Below, in pieces: positions 51,278 through 60,119 of a stretch of 64,000 nt of DNA. The stretch spans positions 62,001-126,000 of the forward strand of contig VHIT02000028.1 in NCBI GenBank assembly GCA_009768925.2, read 5' to 3'. Source of the stretch: Cryptosporidium bovis. Its lineage: Eukaryota; Apicomplexa; Conoidasida; Eucoccidiorida; Cryptosporidiidae. A program made the translations under genes and the position numbers. The first letter of the stretch is position 1; every line of letters starts with the position of its first letter. The notes beneath the pieces were generated by a model. That model ran no database searches. It saw only the letters and a program-made list of their open reading frames with translations, and was not told the DNA's origin.

Positions 51278-52861
51278 TTATATTGTATCTATAATTTCAA
51301 GAACTTTTCCCACGGCAATAGTTTTCCCTTCGTCTCTCAACGTGAACCTACCCATTTGTGGGCATCTGGAAAATTCTTCAACACAAAGAGGATTTGATAG
51401 AGACATGTTACAAACCAGCATATATTGTGATTTAACAAATGCAGGCTTAATTTTCTTCTTTTTTGTAGATATTTCAATACCTTCCAAAAGCTCGTCAATG
51501 CAAACTTCTTCACACGACGTATTAACGTGAATTATACACTCATAACCGTTAGTAATTAGGGGTCTCTGTTCCAATAATTCAACTATTAGTAGTTGCGCCT
51601 TGAACTTTGAGGCTACAGGGCACAATTTATTCGGTGAGCATAAAACAAAGCCTTTATTTAAGGAATCTTCATCAACATTCAGTAGCTTTAATCTTACATT
51701 TTCACCTGGTCCAGACCATGCATATTCGTCAGACTCCTCACCTAGATAAATAGATTGAATTTTGGTTTTTGTTTTGTTAGGCATCACTACTAAATTATCA
51801 CCACATTTAATTGTTCCTAATTCTATTTTACCCATTGCAATTACGCCATTATCTCTGTATCCGTCCAATAATGGAATTCTAACAGTATCGTTGTTTTCGT
51901 TTCCTGTTGTGCGATCAGGAATACTGACGCTTTTATTGAGGATCTCAAAAAGTGTGGGTTTATCTAACCCATACCAAGAAGCGTTGGAATCATAGAACTT
52001 TGAATTTGATTTGTCGGAAACATGAAACTTGAGATTCTGACCAAATTGACCAGAAATAGGCACAAAAAATAAATCCTTTGCAGGGTTATATCCACATGAC
52101 TTTAGGTACGGGGTGAGTTTTTTCACTATATCATTGTAGCGGTTTTCGTCCCAATTACAGGTAGGGTCATCCATTTTGTTTATAGCTACTACAAGTTGAT
52201 TTACTCCAAGGGTTTTTGCAAGCATAGCATGTTCTCTAGTTTGACCACCTCTTTCAAAACCTGTTTCAAATTCACCTTTCCTAGCAGAAATAATAAGTAC
52301 GCCTATATCTGCCTGGCTTGCACCTGAGATCATATTGGGCACAAAGCTCTTATGCCCAGGAGCATCCAGAATTGTAAACCTTCTGTCATCCAATTGAAAA
52401 GACGCTCTCCCAACTTCAACAGTCTTACCTTTGCTTCGTTCCTCCTCATTTGTGTCCATAATAAATGCCAAAAACCATGACTCTCTGTTCTTTTCTTTTG
52501 CCTCTCTTTCATATTTCTCCATTGTTCTTTGATCTACAAGTCCACAAGTATACAATATATTACCACAAGTTGTGGATTTTCCTGCATCTACATGTCCTAT
52601 AAACACTATATTCATATGCGGTCTTCTATCGGGCTCCAATAAAGAGGAGTTTGAAGTCTTCCCAGAGGAGTTGCTACCTGTAAGCGGATTTCCTTGGGCA
52701 TGGAACCTAGCATCTTCACAATTATCCTCTTCATCACCATCCTTACTCAACAAATTATTATCACCCTCAACACTCAACTTCTCAAAATTCTTTGAAATCT
52801 CCTCTTTATTATCTACTTCATATGAGTTTGATTCATCAAGAACCTCTTCCCAACTATTCAT
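51278..52861 (-). CDS. SUP35: Translation termination factor eRF3 (GSPT1/Sup35 type)
   Basis: Protein of 527 residues. Short acidic N-domain (1-80), then GTPase: HMNIVFIGHVDAGKSTT (G1), the long switch ending GKTVEVGRASFQL, DAPGHKSFVPNM (G3), NKMD (G4) and GAS, with elongation-factor beta barrels after about residue 300. The combination GKTVEVGRA and FERGGQTREHAMLAK distinguishes eRF3 from EF-1alpha (GITID) and Hbs1. The N-domain lacks the Gln/Asn prion repeats of yeast Sup35 and a clear PABP-binding motif. It works with eRF1 to release the peptide at stop codons. Convergent with TFB2, 45 bp apart. Confidence 0.95.
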   Translation of the reverse strand: MNSWEEVLDESNSYEVDNKEEISKNFEKLSVEGDNNLLSKDGDEEDNCEDARFHAQGNPLTGSNSSGKTSNSSLLEPDRRPHMNIVFIGHVDAGKSTTCGNILYTCGLVDQRTMEKYEREAKEKNRESWFLAFIMDTNEEERSKGKTVEVGRASFQLDDRRFTILDAPGHKSFVPNMISGASQADIGVLIISARKGEFETGFERGGQTREHAMLAKTLGVNQLVVAINKMDDPTCNWDENRYNDIVKKLTPYLKSCGYNPAKDLFFVPISGQFGQNLKFHVSDKSNSKFYDSNASWYGLDKPTLFEILNKSVSIPDRTTGNENNDTVRIPLLDGYRDNGVIAMGKIELGTIKCGDNLVVMPNKTKTKIQSIYLGEESDEYAWSGPGENVRLKLLNVDEDSLNKGFVLCSPNKLCPVASKFKAQLLIVELLEQRPLITNGYECIIHVNTSCEEVCIDELLEGIEISTKKKKIKPAFVKSQYMLVCNMSLSNPLCVEEFSRCPQMGRFTLRDEGKTIAVGKVLEIIDTI

Positions 52862-53077
52862 GTTGATTCGTACGGAGACTAATATTTAAGAGAGCTTTTC
52901 AAATTATTATATCGGATTAACTGCAATTACTTTATTATTAACTACATTAAGGAAAAATTCAATGAGACACACTAATACCGCTGTGATTCTTGTCAGACTA
53001 ACGAATTAGGCAAATTCCCGCAAAAGGTGAAGAACAATTGAGTTGTACAATCGTTTCCATAGAAAATCGGGATCGCC

Positions 53078-54168
53078 TTACATATCTGCTTTTAGAAGTT
53101 CTTTACACTTAATTAACATATCATGTTCTGGAGAGAAATCATCTTGAGGACAGATTTTCATATAGTTTGAAAGGAAGTTTGCTCGCCTATTAACCTGGAG
53201 TAAAATTTTTTTTTTACAATCATTTTTCATGTGATATTTGCATATATTTACCACTTGAAACAACGTTTCTGATAAAATCTCACTGTACTGAATACTTTGT
53301 ACTTCTTCTAGACTTTCACAATTCTCCCTCTGAAGATCTAGAATCGCGTCAATGATTCTACCATTGTTTATTTCAAGGACGTCTCTGGAACTAATTACCC
53401 CTTGATTTATAAAATGCCTTAATAATGACATTGACTTCTCACGGACCTTGATAAATTTTGATCTCATCCATTTTTCAATTTGAAGTAGCCCATCTTTGAT
53501 AACGAATTCTCTTTCCATATCTGGATTATGACGAATTAATGATGAAATGGCAGAAATTCCCCTCGATTGCATTAATTCCGAAATTTCAAGATGAACTGCC
53601 TCAGTAATTATTGTTAAGGCCCCTCGATTTCCAAATGCTATTTGAACAGGTGGATTGTTTTGCATAGATTTTGACAGAATTTGATATGTAAGGTTTCTTA
53701 TCTCTTCAGATTTTGATAAACAATTTAAAAGTGGTTGTATCAGTCCTAATTTATCCAGGTTTAAGGAGCAATCTGGAAGATCAACACAGCGATCAATCAC
53801 TGCTAATGCAGATAATATAACCTCTTCTTCAACTTCAAAATGGATGACAGATAGTGAAATATTATTTCAATAGTACAAACTCACCTTTGTCACTTTCTAA
53901 TTTTAGTTTAGCTTCAGAGAGTAGTTTATTCGGATCGACAACACCTTTCATTGCTTCTCTAACTGCTCCCTGAAGAAACTCTAACTTTTCAGGGTCAATT
54001 TGTTCGATTCTTCCACTTGAGTCAGATTCATCTAGGTAAATTATTATGATAAAATATAGGTTTAAACAAATAAATGTTAATTAGAGCGACTATTAATGTT
54101 AAATAGAAATACCTACCAATATAATTTGATGACCATTTTAGGAGTTTTGACCAGTTAAAATCCGTCAT
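53078..54168 (-). CDS. Hsp70 nucleotide exchange factor Fes1/HspBP1, three exons
   Basis: Exons 54117-54168, 53885-54031 and 53078-53832 (introns of 85 and 52 nt, donors GTAGGT and GTGAGT) give 317 residues. The N-terminus MTDFNWSKLLKWSSNYI is the Fes1 N-terminal signature. The second exon gives DPEKLEFLQGAVREAMKGVVDPNKLL, and the third LPDCSLNLDKLGLIQPLLNCL, RNLTYQILSKSMQNNPPVQ and RGISAISSLIRHNPDMEREF: the armadillo repeats of Fes1/HspBP1. These proteins wrap around lobe II of Hsp70 and release ADP. Without splicing only the last 240 residues would be seen, and they would seem to lack a start codon. Confidence 0.9.
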
Positions 54169-54229
54169 CTTATATTCTAAGATAATAACAATTATAGTAG
54201 TAACTTGGTATTATCTTCATTTCAATGCT

Positions 54230-54238
54230 TTTGGCGCG
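54230..54238 (+). promoter_or_regulatory. E2F-like TTTGGCGCG between Fes1 and DIS3
   Basis: TTTGGCGCG sits in the 167-bp divergent promoter, 62 bp from the Fes1 start and about 100 bp from the DIS3 start. It is the best match to the E2F/DP1 site in the window. Confidence 0.45.
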
Positions 54239-54335
54239 ATATTTTCTTTTGAAATTAGTTAATTAAAAAGGCAAATATTCGTTTCATTGAACAATCATTC
54301 TCAATGGTCTTATACATCTAGTGTATTTATTAAAA

Positions 54336-57300
54336 ATGAACTTTTATCACAATGGGTTACATAAAGATAGTGAATGCTACATAAAGTATGTAAATAAAAA
54401 AACGAAGCGAGGTAAAATTAGAAAGGTCTCCAAGGAAGTATATCTTAGGAATAGAATACTATGTGGTGTTGGTTCGTGTAAAGTTTGTTACGGGAATCAT
54501 ATTATTGATTGTTTTTCTTCTGGTAAAAATGGACGGATTAACTTAATTTTTCCAAATTATGACATTGTTTCAAAGTATTCAGATTTTATTTTGGAAGATG
54601 AGTCTATAAATTACTTAATAATTCCTAATTCCGTAATTGAGTATCTAAGTGAAATAAATAAACAATTTATTGTTAAGTTGAAGAGTAAATTAAAATCACA
54701 ACAACTTACTGAATTGCCCTTATATTTTGAAGAGTCAGTAGGCACTTTTCCAGCACATATAAGAAATTTTAATACTGGTGGTAATAAATATGTACAATTC
54801 CTTGATACTCATTGCAAGGATATTCAATCTTTTAGCCTCGTAGAGTCTAGAAGCATTGAAGAAATTTTTGGAATGTCTTTAACTAATACGTTAAATTGGT
54901 ATCTAAATCATTTCTCAAGTTGCAAAAACGTTAATATTTTTTTTTACGTTTTAACATGCAATGAAGAGTGGTCAAATAAATTCAGCAGTGTTCTGTCTAA
55001 TCATTCGAATTGCTTCGTTCTCAGCCCATACGATTTTGCTAATGAAGTATCTGCAGAATATTATAATTCTGGAGAAAGATTACCACCAATAGACGCTTGC
55101 CAAAATAATGCTACTGCAGATTCAGAAATCATTTTTCCTGAACATCTCGGAATCAGTGCCTTAGAAGAGGGAATAAAAAAGGGAAAATTTTTTAAAGGAA
55201 TAATAATGATGATCTCTAGAGATAATGGAGAAATAGAAATTAGCAATTATGAGGGAAAAGATATTGTTATAAACGTAAAGGGCTGGTTAAACCTAAACAG
55301 GTGTATTGATGGCGACCTAGTTGTTGTAGAAATAATAGATACTGATTTTGAGGGAAAGGATGACAACATTCCCACCCACTTCGAGACAGAAAATGGAATT
55401 GACCAGGTTGAAGGACTAGAGAATAAAGAAATTTCTGGGATTGGAACAATTCTTTTGGGTGAGGATGATTACGATGAGAACCACGCACTTGAAATACAAA
55501 ATATTTCCACTCAAGATCGTAGCAATAATGAAGAAAAGTTTGATATGGAGGTGATATATTCGGGGAGAGTTGTTGGAATATTGAAACGTAATTGGAGTGA
55601 ATATTGTGGTTCCCTCATTCCATTGGATGAAAATGATACGAGATATGACTCTTGTTACAATTCTTCCACGAGGCAACATCGAATTTTCGTTCCCATTAAT
55701 CCAAAAATACCAAAAATTATTATACATACAAAACTTTCTTCGACACTTGAGTTTCAGAGGCTTATTGTTATTATTGATGATTGGGATCGCAATTCATTTT
55801 ATCCTACAGGACACTGGGTAGGAGTCCTAGGTGCAGCTGGAGATTTAGAAGCAGAAACATCAGTTATACTGCGTTCTAGATTTATAAATTCATCTGATTT
55901 TTCTCCAAAGGTTTTACAGTGCCTTCCAAACTATGGTGGTAATAAAGAATGGGTTCCAACACATTTTGATTTAATTGATAGATTAGACTTAAGGGACAAA
56001 TTGGTTTTTTCAATTGACCCGCCAGGTTGTAAAGACATTGATGATGCACTAAGTATTGAGTTGATTCAGCAGAAAAACGATCCTGATGATGTAAACTGGT
56101 ATAAAATTGGTGTCCATATCGCTGATGTTGCACACTTTGTTAAGCCAAATACTCCACTAGATGATGAAGCTGCTCAAAGATGCACGACATGTTACCTCGT
56201 GAATCGCCGTATAGATATGCTTCCCGAAGAGTTGACCACTGAAATTTGCTCGCTTGTTTCAAACAAAGATCGTTTGGCGTTTAGCTGTCACTGGGAGATA
56301 AATGATAATGCGGAGGTCAGAAAGTTTTATTTTAACAAGTCAATTATTAGCTCCAAATATTCATTTACTTATCTCCAGGCCCAGAATATAATAGACAATA
56401 CCAGTGATAATTCTGAATTAGCGATATCACTGAGAACACTATTGAATATTTCGAAAATACTTAGAAGAAATAGAATGGAGCGTGGTGCAATTGAATTGTC
56501 ATCTTCGGAAGTGAAAATTGACTTTGAAGAATACAACTGCACAGAATCAAATACTAATCTAAATATTAAGGATGTTTCTATGTATGTTACCTTAAGCACG
56601 AATTTTATGGTTGAGGAGTTCATGCTTTTAGCAAATGTAACCGTCGCAAAGTTTATTTCAAAACACTTTCCAAGCTGTTCCCTATTAAGAAAACATCCAG
56701 AGCCAAAGTATACCCAACTAAAAAAACTTGAAAACATGTTATTAAAGGTTGGAATTACATCTTTCAGATACGGTACTTCTCTTGAATTAGCGAATAGTTT
56801 AAATAACATCAGAAATAATGAGATAATAAAAAAAAATCCAATCATAGAGAGATTAATTAGAATTTTAACTACTAGGACAATGAACCAAGCAGTTTATTTC
56901 TCCTCATGTAAAATGGAAGGAGGAACCTATCATTATGGTCTAGCTGAAGAAATATACACACATTTTACTTCTCCAATAAGAAGATATGCTGATATTGTTG
57001 TTCACAGGTTACTTGCTGCCTCAATCGGGATTGAATCCCTGGATAGCAGTGTTTCTAACAAGGATAAGGTAAGCATAATATACATCTCTTCTTTGTGTAA
57101 TGTTGGAAACTGTTTAACCATTTATGATTCTCAGATGTTAAAGCTTACACATGCACTTAACATGAAAAAGAGAAGTGCCCAAATGGCAGGTAGAGACTCC
57201 ACTAAATTATTTATTTTTCTATTTTGCAAACAGAATGGCAAACAAATAGTTGAAGGCACAATCATTCAAGTTAGAGAAGACTCCGTGCTAGTGTTTGTAC

Positions 57301-57530
57301 CTAAGTTTGGCTTTGAAGGTAAGTTTTTTGATTCTGATTATTGAAACTCTGATATTTTCCTAGGTCTGGCGCCCATTGATACTAATATCTACTCGTTTGA
57401 TCGAGAGACCCCATGTTTATTAAGTAGAATAGATCCTTCTGTGAAATTGATGCTATTCGACAAAGTAACCGTTTCTGTTTACGCATCAGACAAATATTTA
57501 CAGAATAGGATTATGATAGAATTAGTCTAG
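54336..57530 (+). CDS. DIS3: Exosome ribonuclease DIS3/Rrp44, two exons, PIN domain degenerate
   Basis: Exons 54336-57318 and 57364-57530 (intron of 45 nt, donor GTAAGT, acceptor CCTAG) give 1049 residues. N-terminal CR3 cysteines are present (C43, C48, C51 in LCGVGSCKVC). The PIN domain (about 60-235) has lost most catalytic acids: LLPDTNV becomes IFPNYDI, and the segments that carry the third and fourth acids read GMSLTNTLNWY and VLTCNEEW. Two cold-shock domains follow, then the RNB domain with DPPGCKDIDDALSIE (about 561-575, all catalytic Asp present), HIADVAHFV, ITEICSLVSNKDRLAFSC and HFTSPIRRYADIVVHRLLA. The last exon completes the S1 domain. Predicted: active 3'-5' exonuclease of the exosome without endonuclease. 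The first exon alone would end wrongly at FFDSDY. Confidence 0.93.
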
Positions 57531-57667
57531 AGAGTTCCAACTACCTTCCGAACTCTAATTGCTATCCCGCACCTATTTGTAGTTTTCATTAAACATGTGT
57601 CCCTTATGCAGTATTTGATCTAGAAATAACTTCGTTAGAGTGAACAAGGACTAAATATGAATTGAAC

Positions 57668-58335
57668 TTACGATTTTTGCTCTGCAATACTCTTATCTGT
57701 TCTGTAGAATGCTAGCTCTGACTCCAATTCACGAATTGAATTTTTGATATTTCTTTTTAACACTTTCAAATCGACATTAGAAAGCATTTTCTCCAGTTGA
57801 GCAATTTTTTTTTCTATCGGAGTTAACTGATACTTAAAATATCAAATATAGTGTAAAACTTACCCTCAATCTTCTTCCTTTGATGGACAGTTGCAGATAG
57901 GGAGGCTAATAAATTTGTTAATGCATCCGGGCGTATCATTACTAATGGAATTGGACTTATACTTGGGACGTTCTGCCCCTTTCCATTTGCTGTATTTTTT
58001 ATATCTTCTCTCAGTTTTCCTTGGTCAATGTTAACAGGTGCTGTATTTGGAAATTTCAATGTCATCTTTATTGATGTTGTTTGGATTCCTTCTACTGGAG
58101 TTTTACTCAGCTCGCTAAAAATGGGTCTTTTTTTACTAAATCTCAAAGCATCTCCAGTTTCTCCAACTAGGCTACTTGTAATCCCATGAATATTTTCTAG
58201 TTCCTTCTCATGTTCCAAAACACTCTTCCTTAATTCAAGAAGGCCATCGATCCTTGAATCACAATTTACCGAGACTAAATAACTCAAAAATAAGTTTATA
58301 CCAAAAATAAAAAGATTACTACATAAACTTCTCAT
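57668..58335 (-). CDS. Small secreted protein of unknown family A, two exons
   Basis: Exons 57864-58335 and 57668-57813 (intron of 50 nt, donor GTAAGT, acceptor GATAG) give 205 residues. Signal peptide about 1-25 (FIFGINLFLSYLVSVNC). The mature part has an amphipathic start (GLLELRKSVLEHEKELENIHG), a proline-rich middle (TAPVNI ... NVPSISPIPLVMI) and a coiled-coil tail added by splicing (KKIAQLEKMLSNVDLKVLKR). No cysteine cluster. Unknown; likely Cryptosporidium-specific and secreted to the cell surface, parasitophorous vacuole or host. Without the intron the protein would end after FDILSIS. Confidence 0.74.
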
Positions 58336-58679
58336 AATTCGAATATTAAGTTGTAATAATTAAATGAATTTTCAAAATACTATTAAGACCTCAAATTGTA
58401 ATATAATAAAACCTTAGATACTTTTCCTATATCATGCAACAGATTATAAGTTTGTTAATGCCGGCTTTTACATGCAATCACACCCCACACAAGACTATTC
58501 CTTAGGTCGCACAGTAACGTCGAAAAACGTCTATTGAAGTCATTTAATCTAACAAAAACAAAATAAACAAAGTTAAATTAAAATCAAATGAGAAAAACAA
58601 ACTATATATAAATTTATTTAAATGTTAATAATTCTTAGGTCGAAATTGTTTTATTAAAAAAAAAATATATTACTATTTT
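58336..58679. promoter_or_regulatory. Spacer upstream of secreted protein A
   Basis: 344 bp between two minus-strand secreted-protein genes. AT-rich, with a TACATGCA near 58469 (minus-strand TGCATGTA) and nothing else recognisable. Confidence 0.4.
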
Positions 58680-59243
58680 CTACTCTTTAGATAGTTCGGC
58701 GTCTGCAGCGAAGTAAGCAGCATTTTGCAATGTATTTTTTAGTGAAACTCCGACCTGGTCAGAGTTAACCTTTGGATTCGAAACTGCTTGTGATAGCGCT
58801 TGATTATCAATATATGCTGCGCTCCCTGGAGTGCTGGATTCCTTTTGATAGCTTGCACTCAACCCTTCAATGTCTAATATTGGTTGTGGGGATGTAATAA
58901 TTATTGGTACTTTTGGTCCCGTATTTCCAAAAAATGGCAATTCACCCATTCCTGATAATGGGCCATATCCTATTGATAATGTTATTGTATCTCTACCATG
59001 TCTTACAACAGTTGGGGCTGAACCTCCCGTTTTAGCTTCTACAATTGGATCCCCTAGTCTTGTTTTGCCTAAAGGAGTACTTGATGAAATCTCCTTAACC
59101 ATTTCCTCCAATGTAGATTGTTGTTCCAGAAATGATGAATATACTGCTCTATTTTGCAAGAAATTTACTCTTATCGATTCAATGTAGTTCAAACATAATA
59201 AAAAAAGTGTTATTTTGAAAATAATAATTTTATCTCTGCTCAT
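58680..59243 (-). CDS. Small secreted protein of unknown family B
   Basis: Single exon, 187 residues. Signal peptide about 1-24 (IIIFKITLFLLCLNYIES). The mature protein is Gly/Ser/Pro-rich, with TLSIGYGPLSGMGELPFFG and KVPIIITSPQPILDIEGLSA, and lacks cysteines, so it is not a disulfide-rich wall protein. A faint resemblance of pattern to protein A (TLxxx, then VP-I-P, then L-ASLSA) suggests a pair of diverged paralogues. Family unknown; probably lineage-specific and secreted. Confidence 0.73.
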   Translation of the reverse strand: MSRDKIIIFKITLFLLCLNYIESIRVNFLQNRAVYSSFLEQQSTLEEMVKEISSSTPLGKTRLGDPIVEAKTGGSAPTVVRHGRDTITLSIGYGPLSGMGELPFFGNTGPKVPIIITSPQPILDIEGLSASYQKESSTPGSAAYIDNQALSQAVSNPKVNSDQVGVSLKNTLQNAAYFAADAELSKE

Positions 59244-59669
59244 TTTGAATAAGCAAGCTCCCTAATATAATCAATTCTTTTTATTTAAAGTTATCAGAAC
59301 GTTTATCATTATTGAATAATGTTGATTTATGCATGTATATACAATCAAATGCATGTACTTTTACATGCTACACGTTACTTATTTGTCATTATTGACATTT
59401 TATACCGCCATGATATGCGAAAAATTAACCGCCTAAGTATACATGTGGCTGAAATTACAAGTAGATCGTTGTGGGGTCATTTTTACGCCAGTAATAAAAA
59501 TATAGCTTGTAATTTCAGCTTCAGGCAAGAAATCATTTTTTGCAATTTTTCTATTGTTATCTAATTTACTCTATCGCAAACAAGGTAAGTTTTTTTATAC
59601 GAAGTAAAGTATAAATCAATCACCAGAACACAATATTGTAATTACACTTTTCTCACCCCTCAGGTAAAA
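59244..59669. promoter_or_regulatory. Divergent promoter with TGCATGTA repeats and a 5'UTR intron
   Basis: 426 bp between secreted protein B and HMGB. Two TGCATGTA sites (59330-59337, 59350-59357) and a TACATGC at 59363 cluster within 40 bp. On the HMGB side, GTAAGT at 59585 and CAG at 59661-59663 bound a 79-nt candidate 5'UTR intron whose acceptor lies 6 nt before the ATG. Confidence 0.45.
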
Positions 59670-59951
59670 ATGGCTCAGAAAGCTGTAACAAAGAAAAGTA
59701 AGATATCAAAGGAAGCTAAGAAGAACAAACCTAAGAGAGCAATGACTGCTTTCATGTACTTTGCAAGCAGTAGGAGAGCAGAAATTACAACAGCAAACCC
59801 GGCTCTCAGGTCACAAGTAGCAGAGGTTGCAAAGATTCTCGGTGAGGAATGGAGGAACATGAGTGAGTCAGATAGAGCTCCATTTCAGAAACAAGCAGAC
59901 GCAGACAAAAAGAGATACGAAAGAGAGAAAGCGCAGATGGCAGGGCAGTAA
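59670..59951 (+). CDS. HMGB/NHP6-type chromatin protein
   Basis: Protein of 93 residues: a basic start (KAVTKKSKISKEAKKNKPKR), then one HMG box at about 20-88 with PKRAMTAFMYFASSRR, the typical aromatic and basic contacts, and LGEEWRNMSESDRAPFQKQA. Very close in layout to yeast Nhp6. It bends DNA non-specifically and helps chromatin remodelling. Single coding exon. Codons look richer in GC than neighbouring genes, which suggests high expression (impression, not measured). Confidence 0.94.
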   Translation: MAQKAVTKKSKISKEAKKNKPKRAMTAFMYFASSRRAEITTANPALRSQVAEVAKILGEEWRNMSESDRAPFQKQADADKKRYEREKAQMAGQ

Positions 59952-60119
59952 AAACTCAGTTTCGGAGCGTTGAATAAAGGTTTTAAATGAGTTAGAATAA
60001 CCTTTCCTGTTACAGATAAAGCTGGATTTTCAGGGAAACTTCGAGGTGTAATAAAAAGGTCTAACTTAGGAAAACAGGATAATATTAGTTCTTTCTACTA
60101 ATTTTGCGTATCTAAGCAC

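Noticed and set aside
56369-56845. 158-residue minus-strand ORF in DIS3
   Set aside because: Antisense shadow of a strongly conserved RNB domain.
57823-58335. 170-residue end of secreted protein A (FDILSIS)
   Set aside because: The end is inside an intron; the spliced frame gives a coiled-coil tail, though retention cannot be excluded and is noted as a finding.
59319-59564. 81-codon ORF in the HMGB upstream region
   Set aside because: Hydrophobic-looking but unsupported; it covers the TGCATGTA cluster and looks like promoter DNA.
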